Shown: in pieces, positions 6,933 to 14,711 of the stretch
How the letters are laid out: each line of letters starts with the position of its first letter
Numbering within the stretch: position 1 is the stretch's first letter
NCBI GenBank assembly: GCA_964527565.1
Contig: CAZGOY010000041.1
Location: 1-30,067 of the forward strand
DNA length: 30,067 nt
Source of the DNA: JAGXQV01 sp964527565
Lineage (GTDB): Bacteria > Pseudomonadota > Gammaproteobacteria > Burkholderiales > Sulfuricellaceae
Direction: 5' to 3'
Made by a program: the position numbers and the translations under genes
The notes under the pieces: model-generated
What the model saw: only the letters and a program-made list of their open reading frames with translations
Told to the model about the DNA's origin: nothing
Databases searched by the model: none

Positions 6933-9539
6933 ATGGTTGCACCGTACCAGGATAGCCGATTGTGGAAATCGGCGATGGCGGATCGCAGGGATGGGCTGGA
7001 TGCACAGCGCGGCGTGTTGCGCGAGGCTTACAAGAAATTCCACAACAACGCGGTCGTTTTTGCCGCGCAAGTCCGCGCCGATCTCCCCGACCTGACCGAT
7101 CACGGCGCCGACCACTTCAACGGGTTGTGGCATCTCGCCTCGAAGATCGTCGGCGCGGGCTGCGAACTCAATCCGGCGGAAGCCTTCGTCTTCGGCGGGG
7201 CCATCCTGCTCCACGATGCCGGCAACTGCCTGGCCGCCTATCCCGGCGGCCTGGAAGCCATCCGCCAGGGCGACGCCTGGCGCGATGTGGTCGCCCAGTG
7301 GGGGCTGAAGGAGGATGTGCTTGCCAAAGGTTCGCCCGATTACCAGCGGGTATTGCTGGAAGTGCTGCGCCAACTGCATCCGCTGCAAGCCAAGAATCTG
7401 GCGAAGATGTCCTGGACTTTTCCCAGCACCGGCTCCGCCAGATATTTGCTGGAAGACGAAGAGCTACGCAATTTTTATGGCCCCCTGATGGGCGAAATCG
7501 CCGCCAGCCACGGCGAGACGACCCACGACATCGAGCGCTTCGCCGACCGCAAAACCACTACCCACACCAATCTCCATCCCGCCGACTGGCCGGTCGATGC
7601 GCTCAAGCTGGGGGCACTGCTGCGTGTCGCAGATGCTGCCCACCTCGATGCCACGCGGGCACCCGGATTCCTCTATGCCTTGACCCAACCGGCGGAAGGC
7701 TCCGATCCCCATTGGCACTTCCAGAACAAGCTGGGCATTCCAGACGGCGACCCCAAGCTCAGCGAACTGATCTTCTCCAGCGGCGGCGATAGTTTTTCCG
7801 AAGCAGAGAACGCCGCCTGGTGGCTGTGTTACGACGCCTGCCGGATGGCCGACAACGAACTGCGCGCCGTCGATCAAATCCTCCGCGAGCATGGCCGCGC
7901 TCCCTTTGCTTTACGTGCGGTGCGCGGCATTTCCGATCCGGCCCAGTTTGCCATGCAAGTGCGCACCGAAGGCTGGCACCCGGTCGATACCTCGCTACGC
8001 ATCAGCGACGTGAACCGCTTGGTGCAAAACTTCGGTGGCGAAAAACTCTACGGCGACAAGCCCTACCTCGCCCTGCGCGAACTCCTGCAAAACGCCGCCG
8101 ACGCCGTGCGCGCCCTGCGCGCTATGGGCGGTCTCGGCCCCGAGGAAGGGCGCATCGACGTGGAACTGGAAGAAGAGGACGGCGAGACCTGGCTGCACGT
8201 CACCGATGATGGCATCGGCATGAGCCAATACGTTCTCACCAACGTCCTGCTAGATTTCGGCAAATCGCTGTGGAGCAGCAAGGATTTGCGCCGCGAATGG
8301 CCGGGTTTGTCGGGTAGCGGCTTCGAGGCCACCGGGCAGTTCGGTATCGGTTTCTTTTCGGTGTTCATGCTGGGCGACCATGTCAAAGTCGCCAGCTTGC
8401 GCTATGGCGCGAGTCACAATACTTGCCGAGTGCTGGAATTTGCCAATGGGTTGCAGCAGCGACCGATACTACGTGAGCCGAGAAAGGAGGAAAAACCGAG
8501 ACGGTATGGGACTCGGGTGTCGGTAAAACTAAGAAATCCAATAAGTATTTTGATTAAGAAACGGCCTAGCGAGGAAAAGTATCGCGTAATGAATATTGTG
8601 GAAGCTGGGGAAACTCACGAATTCTTCTGGTCAATAAATGAAACTGTAGCTGCGCTGACTCCAGCATTGGATATAAATGTAAATTGCCGCAACGGGGACA
8701 GCGATAGGGTTCCTTGCATAAGAGCCAATGATTGGCGCGATCTCCCCGATGAAAAACTGTTACTGCGAATCCAACCATTAGTTAGAGATAGATGGGGAGG
8801 AATTCATGATGTTGGATATTCTCTGCTGCCTGTAATTAGTGATGATGGTAGGTTGATTGGGCGTTGTGCGCCCGATACTAGATGGTTTGCCACGGGTGTT
8901 ATTGTCGTTAATGGAATTTATGCGGGTGAAATTCAGTGTTTTTGGGGAATATTGAGTGCGAAACAGAATTCGGATCTCTCACGCCAGCAGGCGGTTCCTA
9001 TTGCCGGAAAAAAGGAGATGGGGGATTGGGCTAATCGACAACATCAGTTAATAAAGCATAAGGGGAATCTGGCCGATGTCATAAGACTTACATCAATGGT
9101 ATTGGCTCTGGGCGGCAATGTTGCAGATCAGGATTTGGCAAAAAACAATAATGAGCGATTCAATGAGGTAGGGTTGCGTATTCTGGCATCAAAACATGAT
9201 GATCTCTGGTTTGCGCTTGGCCTAGAAAATTTTGATTTGTTACTGGATGGTGAGTTTTCACGCGACGAATTCTACGACGGCTTGGAAATCAAGCCAAATT
9301 GCCTTTATTGGAATCCAGAAATGCTCGGAAAGATTGGTTTCCTGTCTGGAAATGGGGATTGGCCGCCCGAGAATCGCACAATGAATAGCCCGAGTTGCAT
9401 TATTGATGTAATTACCAATACGTTAAGTGCTGCATGGGGAAATCTAATAACTGACGAACCCAAAGAGCCGCAGGTTGTCGGTGACGTCAACGGCATGCCG
9501 GTGCGCCGCCGCGTGAAAATTTTCCGCAAAGCCCCGTAG
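6933..9539 (+). CDS. HD-domain plus HSP90-like (GHKL) ATPase, 868 residues
   Basis: N-terminal HD-type region (about residues 30-330): H57/H61 in TDHGADHFNGLWHL, the H94-D95 pair in ILLHDAGN and a later ADAAHLDATRAP. A Bergerat/HSP90-type ATPase follows (about 355-500): N-box ELLQNAADAV (E383, N387), G1 DDGIGM (425-430) and G2 GQFGIGFFSVFML (468 on), very like HSP90. The ~360-residue C-terminus has no motif I recognise. Proteins of this HD/HSP90 type occur in bacterial accessory DNA, and a stress or phage-conflict role is plausible but unproven. Base composition changes inside the gene: hand counts give 63% GC at 7081-7140 but 35% at 8521-8580 and 40% at 9121-9180, returning to high GC only in the last ~60 bases. 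The stop TAG (9537-9539) is supplied by REP copy B. Confidence 0.85.
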   Translation: MVAPYQDSRLWKSAMADRRDGLDAQRGVLREAYKKFHNNAVVFAAQVRADLPDLTDHGADHFNGLWHLASKIVGAGCELNPAEAFVFGGAILLHDAGNCLAAYPGGLEAIRQGDAWRDVVAQWGLKEDVLAKGSPDYQRVLLEVLRQLHPLQAKNLAKMSWTFPSTGSARYLLEDEELRNFYGPLMGEIAASHGETTHDIERFADRKTTTHTNLHPADWPVDALKLGALLRVADAAHLDATRAPGFLYALTQPAEGSDPHWHFQNKLGIPDGDPKLSELIFSSGGDSFSEAENAAWWLCYDACRMADNELRAVDQILREHGRAPFALRAVRGISDPAQFAMQVRTEGWHPVDTSLRISDVNRLVQNFGGEKLYGDKPYLALRELLQNAADAVRALRAMGGLGPEEGRIDVELEEEDGETWLHVTDDGIGMSQYVLTNVLLDFGKSLWSSKDLRREWPGLSGSGFEATGQFGIGFFSVFMLGDHVKVASLRYGASHNTCRVLEFANGLQQRPILREPRKEEKPRRYGTRVSVKLRNPISILIKKRPSEEKYRVMNIVEAGETHEFFWSINETVAALTPALDINVNCRNGDSDRVPCIRANDWRDLPDEKLLLRIQPLVRDRWGGIHDVGYSLLPVISDDGRLIGRCAPDTRWFATGVIVVNGIYAGEIQCFWGILSAKQNSDLSRQQAVPIAGKKEMGDWANRQHQLIKHKGNLADVIRLTSMVLALGGNVADQDLAKNNNERFNEVGLRILASKHDDLWFALGLENFDLLLDGEFSRDEFYDGLEIKPNCLYWNPEMLGKIGFLSGNGDWPPENRTMNSPSCIIDVITNTLSAAWGNLITDEPKEPQVVGDVNGMPVRRRVKIFRKAP

Positions 9540-9627
9540 GAGCGACCTCCAGGTCGCGAACAGCGGTGCTGGGCGCGGAGACAGCGTTTGCCGATAGAGG
9601 CGGTCGCGACCGGGAGGTCGCTCCTAC
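9536..9627. repeat. REP hairpin, copy B, upstream of the RAYT gene
   Basis: The left arm starts at 9536 (GTAGGAGCGACCTCCAGG) and the right arm ends at 9627. The arms pair with one mismatch and enclose a ~42-base spacer. The TAG inside the left arm is the stop codon of the HD/HSP90 gene. An 11-base G tract (9629-9639) follows directly. Confidence 0.88.
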
Positions 9628-9628
9628 A

Positions 9629-9639
9629 GGGGGGGGGGG
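9629..9639 (+). repeat. Poly-G tract (11 G) just before the RAYT start
   Basis: Eleven consecutive G residues end one base before the ATG at 9641. Tracts of this length are prone to slipped-strand change. Here it takes the place of a normal ribosome binding site. Confidence 0.8.
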
Positions 9640-9640
9640 C

Positions 9641-10102
9641 ATGGGGCGGGAGGCGCATGGCGGGGATTTGCGCAAGGGGCGTTACTCGGAGACGGGGCGC
9701 GTCTATCTGGTGACGGCGGTGGCCGAGGCGCGGCGGGCGTTGTTCGCCGACATCGCGCTTGGGCGGGAAGTTGTCTGCTCCATGCGCCATCACGATCTCG
9801 CCGGGGATTCGGAAACGCTGGCCTTCGTGGTGATGCCGGATCATTTTCATTGGCTGTTCGGCCTGGGGGAGGACATTTCGCTCGACCGCTTGGTGAAATC
9901 GGTAAAGAGCTTTTCCGCCCGCCGCATCAATCGGCACCTTGGCGGCAGAGGCAGGGTGTGGCAGTCGGGTTTTCATGACCACGCCTTGCGCCGCGACGAG
10001 GATGTCGTCCACGTTGCCCGTTACGTTGTCGCCAATCCGTTGCGTGCGGGATTGGCGGAAAGGTTGGGGGATTATCCGCTGTGGGATGCGGCGTTTTTGT
10101 AG
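9641..10102 (+). CDS. REP-associated tyrosine transposase (RAYT, TnpA_REP)
   Basis: A 153-residue Y1-type HUH single-strand transposase. It has the metal-binding HUH motif in VVMPDHFHWLFGL, the helix with the catalytic-tyrosine context late in the protein (DVVHVARYVVANPLRAGLAE) and the conserved VKSVKSFSARRINRHLG and GRVWQSGFHDHALR blocks. Length matches the family (~150). The start at 9641 gives MGREAHGGDLRKGRYSETGR; an upstream in-frame ATG at 9566 would translate the REP and the poly-G tract and is unlikely. The gene is flanked on both sides by its presumed substrate REPs. Its stop TAG (10100-10102) lies inside REP copy C. RAYTs are domesticated enzymes thought to spread REPs. Confidence 0.92.
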   Translation: MGREAHGGDLRKGRYSETGRVYLVTAVAEARRALFADIALGREVVCSMRHHDLAGDSETLAFVVMPDHFHWLFGLGEDISLDRLVKSVKSFSARRINRHLGGRGRVWQSGFHDHALRRDEDVVHVARYVVANPLRAGLAERLGDYPLWDAAFL

Positions 10103-10156
10103 GAGCGCCCCCCTGGTCGCGATTTTCAAACTTCGCGACCGGGAGGTCGCTCCTAC
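10099..10156. repeat. REP hairpin, copy C, downstream of the RAYT gene
   Basis: The left arm (10099-10122) has drifted from the family sequence (GTAGGAGCGCCCCCCTGG), while the right arm (10133-10156) is canonical, so the hairpin is imperfect. The left arm contains the RAYT stop codon. Confidence 0.85.
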
Positions 10157-10216
10157 GGGGGGCATTGCCACCTGTGATAAACTTTTCTCATTTCCCTAAA
10201 CAAATTTGGCTCACTT

Positions 10217-11308
10217 ATGTCCGGCAATACCATCGGTAAACTCTTCACCGTCACTTCCTTCGGCGAATCGCACGGGCCGGCCATCGGCTGCGTGGTGGAC
10301 GGCTGCCCGCCCGGGCTCGAACTGTGCGCGGCGGATATCCAGATCGAGCTCGACCGGCGCAAGCCGGGCACTTCGCGCCACGTCACCCAGCGCCGCGAGT
10401 CGGATACGGTGGAAATCCTTTCCGGGGTGTTCGAAGGCAAGACCACCGGCACGCCCATCGGCCTCTTGATCCGCAACGAAGATCAGCGCAGCAAGGATTA
10501 CGGCAACATCGCCGCGACCTTCCGCCCCGGCCATGCCGATTACACCTACTGGCAGAAATACGGCATCCGCGACTATCGCGGCGGCGGGCGCTCCAGCGCG
10601 CGCGAGACGGCGGTGCGCGTGGCGGCGGGGGCGATTGCCAAGAAATGGCTGCGCGAGCGTTTCGGCGTGACGGTGCGCGGTTACATGGCGCAGCTCGGCC
10701 CCATCGTGGTGCCTTTCAAATCCTGGGAGACGGTGGGCGGCAATCCCTTTTTCGCCGCCGATGACAGCGTCGTCCCGCAACTCGAAGCCTATATGGACGA
10801 ACTGCGCAAGGAAGGCGACTCGGTGGGCGCGAAAATCGCCGTGGTGGCGCAGGGCGTGCCGGTGGGCTGGGGCGAGCCGGTGTACGACCGGCTGGACGCC
10901 GACATCGCCCACGCCATGATGGGCATCAACGCGGTGAAGGGCGTGGAAATCGGCGCGGGCTTTGCCTGCGTGGCCCAGAAAGGCAGCGAACATGGCGATG
11001 AGCTGACGCCGGACGGTTTTCTTTCCAACCACGCGGGCGGCATCCTCGGCGGCATTTCCAGCGGCCAGGACATCACCGTCAACATCGCCATCAAGCCGAC
11101 CTCCAGCATCCGCATTGCGCGCCACTCCATCGACCAGTCGGGCAACCCCGCCACGGTTTCCACCGAAGGGCGCCACGACCCCTGCGTCGGCATCCGCGCC
11201 ACCCCCATCGCCGAGGCCATGCTGGCCCTCGTGCTGATGGATCACGCGCTGCGCCACCGCGCGCAGAATGCCGACGTGGCCTGCGCCACGCCGAAAATCG
11301 CCGGTTGA
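10217..11308 (+). CDS. aroC: Chorismate synthase
   Basis: A 363-residue chorismate synthase, which makes chorismate from 5-enolpyruvylshikimate-3-phosphate with reduced FMN as the last step of the shikimate pathway. All three family signatures are present: the start region GNTIGKLFTVTSFGESHG, the middle block DYRGGGRSSARETAVRVAAG and the C-terminal block RHDPCVGIRATPIAEAMLAL. Length is normal. It is a tetrameric cytoplasmic enzyme. It follows REP copy C by 60 bp and has its own AT-rich upstream stretch (ATAAACTTTTCTCATTT). No operon partner from aromatic synthesis is adjacent. Confidence 0.98.
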   Translation: MSGNTIGKLFTVTSFGESHGPAIGCVVDGCPPGLELCAADIQIELDRRKPGTSRHVTQRRESDTVEILSGVFEGKTTGTPIGLLIRNEDQRSKDYGNIAATFRPGHADYTYWQKYGIRDYRGGGRSSARETAVRVAAGAIAKKWLRERFGVTVRGYMAQLGPIVVPFKSWETVGGNPFFAADDSVVPQLEAYMDELRKEGDSVGAKIAVVAQGVPVGWGEPVYDRLDADIAHAMMGINAVKGVEIGAGFACVAQKGSEHGDELTPDGFLSNHAGGILGGISSGQDITVNIAIKPTSSIRIARHSIDQSGNPATVSTEGRHDPCVGIRATPIAEAMLALVLMDHALRHRAQNADVACATPKIAG

Positions 11309-11330
11309 AGATTCATTACGGGGAGACATC

Positions 11331-11912
11331 ATGGGCCATTCACTGAAAAAAACGGAATGGCAGTCGCCGCAGGACTATCTGGAAATGGAAATGGCCTCGC
11401 CGGAGCGGCACGAATACGTCGATGGCGAGGTGTTCGCCATGACCGGGACGAGCCGCCCGCACAACGTCATTGCGGGCAACCTTTACATGCTGCTACGCAA
11501 CGAATTGCGCGGCAAGGGGTGTCGCGCTTACTTCGCGGACATCAAGCTGCGCATCGAGGCCGCCAACTGTTATTTCTACCCCGACCTGATGGTCACCTGC
11601 ACGGAAGCCGACCGCTTGAGCCAGCACGTCATGAACGAGCCCGTGCTGGTGGTGGAAGTGCTCTCGCCTTCCACCGCGCTGTACGACCGCGACCGCAAGT
11701 TCGCCGCTTACCGCCGCCTGTCGAGCCTGCGCGAATACGTGCTGGTGGACACGGAACGGATGGGTATCGAGTGTTTTCGCCGGACGGATCACGGCGAATG
11801 GATCCTGCATCCTTACGGCGCGGGCGAAAGCGTCACGCTGCATAGCTTGGCGCTGACCTTCCCGCTCGAAGCCGCCTATGAGGACGCCGGTCTTCCGGCG
11901 GATTCCGAATAG
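11331..11912 (+). CDS. Uma2-family (DUF820) PD-(D/E)XK nuclease-fold protein
   Basis: 193 residues. The N-terminus has the typical YLEMEMASPERHEYVDGEV motif. The nuclease core follows, with D85 (YFYPDLMVTC), E109 (VLVVEVLSPST) and K123 (DRDRKFAAYRRL), the PD-ExK triad of Uma2 proteins, so the active site looks intact. ATG 11331 has GGGAG about seven bases upstream. An in-frame ATG at 11268 inside aroC is unlikely. Uma2 proteins are abundant in cyanobacteria and scattered in proteobacteria; their biological target is not established. It sits 22 bp after aroC. Confidence 0.93.
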   Translation: MGHSLKKTEWQSPQDYLEMEMASPERHEYVDGEVFAMTGTSRPHNVIAGNLYMLLRNELRGKGCRAYFADIKLRIEAANCYFYPDLMVTCTEADRLSQHVMNEPVLVVEVLSPSTALYDRDRKFAAYRRLSSLREYVLVDTERMGIECFRRTDHGEWILHPYGAGESVTLHSLALTFPLEAAYEDAGLPADSE

Positions 11913-11931
11913 TTTTTCCCTCTCCCGGATC

Positions 11932-12369
11932 ATGAGGTTGTGGACGCTGCACCCGCAGTATCTCGATGTGCGCGGGCTGGTGGCGTTGTGGCGCGAAGCG
12001 CTGCTGGCGCAAAAGGTGTTGACCGGCGCCACGCGCGGCTACCGACATCACCCCCAGTTGGCGCGCTTCCGGGCGCTGGACGATCCGTTGGCTGGCATCG
12101 CCTCATATCTCTCCGCCGTGCATGAAGAAGCCGTGCGGCGCGGCTACCGTTTCGACGCCACGAAAATCACGGCAACGCGCCACGGCGGCCTGATCGACGC
12201 CACGGACGGACAACTGGCCTACGAATTCGAACACCTGCAGCGCAAGCTCGCCGTGCGCGACCACGCCAGGTTTCAGGAACTGCAAATCATCACGCAACCT
12301 GCCGCGCACCCGCTGTTCCGCATCGTTCCTGGCCCCATCGCGGCGTGGGAAATCAAAACAGCTTCCTAG
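11932..12369 (+). CDS. Pyrimidine-dimer DNA glycosylase/endonuclease V family protein
   Basis: 145 residues matching the Pyr_excise family: MRLWTLHPQYLDVRGLVALW, REALLAQKVLTG, TRGYRHHPQLARF and a later EFEHLQRKLAVRD. The family founder, phage T4 endonuclease V, excises UV-induced cyclobutane dimers and nicks the abasic site. Many cellular members of this size are uncharacterised, so the activity is a family-based inference. It starts 20 bp after the Uma2 gene. Its stop TAG shares the palindrome CTAG (12366-12369) with the stop of the convergent HerA-like gene. Confidence 0.85.
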   Translation: MRLWTLHPQYLDVRGLVALWREALLAQKVLTGATRGYRHHPQLARFRALDDPLAGIASYLSAVHEEAVRRGYRFDATKITATRHGGLIDATDGQLAYEFEHLQRKLAVRDHARFQELQIITQPAAHPLFRIVPGPIAAWEIKTAS

Positions 12370-13850
12370 CTTTTTCCCAGAATCGACCCCAGCACCCCGC
12401 GCAACACCCGCCGTCCCAGTTCGTTGCCGATGGTGCGCGCCGCGCTTTTCGCCAGGGTTTCCAGCACGCCGGCGCTGCTTCTGCCCGAAGCGGTGCTTTT
12501 TCCCCCCAGGCTGCCGAGCAGGCCGCCTAGGTCGAAACCGCCGCCGACAGCGGTGGCCTCTCGGTTCTCGCCGCTCGCGGCAACACGTCCCTTGAGTTTT
12601 TCGTAAGCCGATTCGCGGTCCACCGCTTGTTCGTAATGCCCGTAGAGCAGGGAGTTTTTGACGGTTTCCGCGCGTTCCGCCGCGCTCACCGGGCCGATGC
12701 GGCTGCCGGGCGGAGCGACCAGGGCGCGCTCGACCGGCACGGGGCTGCCCTTCTCGTCGAGGAAGGACACCAGCGCCTCGCCCACGCCGAGCTCGGTGAT
12801 GGCACTTGCCACGTCGAGGCCGGGGCTGGCGCGGAAGGTTTCCGCCGCTGCGCGCACCGCCTTCTGGTCGCGCGGGGTGAAGGCGCGCAGGGCATGCTGC
12901 ACACGATTGCCGAGCTGTCCGAGCACCGCATCGGGAATGTCCAGCGGGCTTTGCGTGACGAAATACACGCCCACCCCCTTGGAGCGGATCAGGCGCACCA
13001 CCTGCTCGATCTTTTCCAGCAGCGCGGCGGGGGCGTCGTTGAACAAGAGGTGCGCCTCGTCGAAGAAGAACACCAGCTTGGGCTTGTCGGCGTCCCCCAC
13101 CTCCGGCAGGTTTTCGAAAAGCTCCGAGAGTAGCCACAGCAGCAGCGTGGAATAGGTGCGCGGTGCGTGCATCAGTTTGTCGGCGGCGAGAATGTTGATG
13201 ATGCCGTGGCCCTGGCGGTCGGTCTGCATCAGGTCGTCGAGATTGAGCGCCGGTTCGCCGAACAGCCCTTCCCCGCCCTCGCTTTCCAGCGCCACCAGCC
13301 CGCGCTGGATGGCGCCGATGCTGGCGGCGGAAATGTTGCCGTAATCCGTAGTGAAAGTGCGCGCATTCTCGCCGACGTGTTGCAGCATGGCGCGCAGATC
13401 CTTGAGATCGAGCAGCAACAGGCCGTTGTCGTCGGCGATCTTGAACACCAGCGCCAGCACGCCCGATTGCGTTTCGTTGAGATTGAGCAGGCGCGCCAGC
13501 ATCAGCGGCCCCATGTCGGAGATGGTGGCGCGCACCGGGTGCCCCTGTTCGCCATACACGTCCCAGAAAGCCACCGGATTGGCGGCATGGGAAAAATCTT
13601 CCAGTTTCATGCGCTTCACGCGCTCGACGATTTTCGGGTGTTCCGTGCCGATACGGGAGAGGCCCGCCAGGTCGCCCTTCACGTCGGCCATGAACACCGG
13701 CACCCCGGCACAGCTGAACTGCTCGGCCAGGCGTTGCAGGGTCACGCTCTTGCCGGTGCCGGTGGCGCCGGCGATCAGGCCGTGGCGGTTGGCGAGGCGC
13801 AACAGCAGCGAAAGCGGCTTCTTGCCCTGGGCGATGAAGATTTCAGTCAT
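12366..13850 (-). CDS. HerA/DUF853-family ATPase (YjgR-like)
   Basis: 494 residues. Walker A is GATGTGKS (28-35), the Walker B strand is LVFFFDEAHLLF, and conserved PVFMADVKGDLAGLSRIGTE, ATISDMGPLMLARLLNLNE and GVGVYFVTQSPLDIPDAVL blocks are present. These are the HerA-FtsK superfamily pumps of the DUF853/YjgR type. The C-terminus is a glycine-rich stretch (GGGFDLGGLLGSLGG) followed by an amphipathic tail. Cellular role is poorly known; a hexameric ATPase translocating DNA or acting in membrane or DNA maintenance is the usual suggestion. It is divergent from yebC (74 bp between starts) and convergent with the glycosylase gene. Confidence 0.93.
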   Translation of the reverse strand: MTEIFIAQGKKPLSLLLRLANRHGLIAGATGTGKSVTLQRLAEQFSCAGVPVFMADVKGDLAGLSRIGTEHPKIVERVKRMKLEDFSHAANPVAFWDVYGEQGHPVRATISDMGPLMLARLLNLNETQSGVLALVFKIADDNGLLLLDLKDLRAMLQHVGENARTFTTDYGNISAASIGAIQRGLVALESEGGEGLFGEPALNLDDLMQTDRQGHGIINILAADKLMHAPRTYSTLLLWLLSELFENLPEVGDADKPKLVFFFDEAHLLFNDAPAALLEKIEQVVRLIRSKGVGVYFVTQSPLDIPDAVLGQLGNRVQHALRAFTPRDQKAVRAAAETFRASPGLDVASAITELGVGEALVSFLDEKGSPVPVERALVAPPGSRIGPVSAAERAETVKNSLLYGHYEQAVDRESAYEKLKGRVAASGENREATAVGGGFDLGGLLGSLGGKSTASGRSSAGVLETLAKSAARTIGNELGRRVLRGVLGSILGKS

Positions 13851-13924
13851 GGCGGCATCCTTACGCGGGTAAATGCGGAAATGGTAACATTGCGCCTTTC
13901 AATTCCAAACCATCCGGGGCAGTC

Positions 13925-14650
13925 ATGGCAGGTCATAGCAAGTGGGCCAACATCCAGCATCGCAAAGGGCGTCAGGACGCCAAGCGCGGCAAGATTTTCA
14001 CCAAACTCATCAAGGAAATCACGGTTTCCGCGCGCCTCGGCGGCGGCGACCCGAACTTCAACCCGCGCCTGCGCGTGGCGGTCGACAAGGCCAAGGAGGA
14101 AAACATGCCCTCCGACAACATCGACCGCGCCATCAAACGCGGCACCGGCGAACTGGAGGGCGTGAGCTACGAGGAAATCCGCTACGAAGGCTACGGCCCC
14201 GGCGGCATCCCGGTGATCGTCGATTGCCTGACCGACAACCGCACGCGCACCGTGGCCGACGTGCGCCACGCCTTTTCCAAGCATGGCGGCAACATGGGTA
14301 CGGAAGGCTCGGTCGCGTTCCTCTTCAAGCACTGCGGCCAATTGCTGTTCGCGCCCGGCGCCATTGAGGACAAGATCATGGAAGCCGCCCTGGAAGCGGG
14401 CGCCGAAGACGTGGTGAGCAACGACGACGGCAGTATCGAAGTGATTACCGCCCCCTACGAATTCGGCAACGTCAAGGATGCGCTGGAAAAAGCCGGGCTG
14501 AAAGCCGAGCTGGGCGAAGTGACCATGAAGCCCGCCAACGAAACCGAACTCGCAGGCGACGATGCCGCGAAAATGCAAAAACTGCTGGACGCACTGGACA
14601 ACCTGGACGACGTGCAGGACGTCTATTCGGCGGCGGTATTCGACGAATAA
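13925..14650 (+). CDS. yebC: YebC/PmpR-family translation or transcription factor
   Basis: 241 residues of the YebC/TACO1 family: MAGHSKWANIQHRKGRQDAK start, GGGDPNFNPRL, ENMPSDNIDRAIKRGTGE, GYGPGGIPVIVDCLTDNRTR and SKHGGNMGTEGSVAFLF. Members have been described both as DNA-binding regulators and as factors that relieve ribosome stalling. GGGGCAG lies just before the ATG. The common partner ruvC is not found downstream; the next gene is the convergent mltA. Confidence 0.97.
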   Translation: MAGHSKWANIQHRKGRQDAKRGKIFTKLIKEITVSARLGGGDPNFNPRLRVAVDKAKEENMPSDNIDRAIKRGTGELEGVSYEEIRYEGYGPGGIPVIVDCLTDNRTRTVADVRHAFSKHGGNMGTEGSVAFLFKHCGQLLFAPGAIEDKIMEAALEAGAEDVVSNDDGSIEVITAPYEFGNVKDALEKAGLKAELGEVTMKPANETELAGDDAAKMQKLLDALDNLDDVQDVYSAAVFDE

Positions 14651-14711
14651 CGGGCCGCCGTCAGCGGGTTTCCCCTGGGGGTGGTCGTGGAATCCTCAGG
14701 GTGGTCCCGGT

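Noticed and set aside
9566..9640. Extended RAYT start at 9566
   Set aside because: The extension translates the REP arm and poly-G tract and exceeds normal family length; ATG 9641 fits better.
10211..11332. Minus-strand open frame (373 codons) opposite aroC
   Set aside because: His/Ala/Gly-rich shadow of chorismate synthase.
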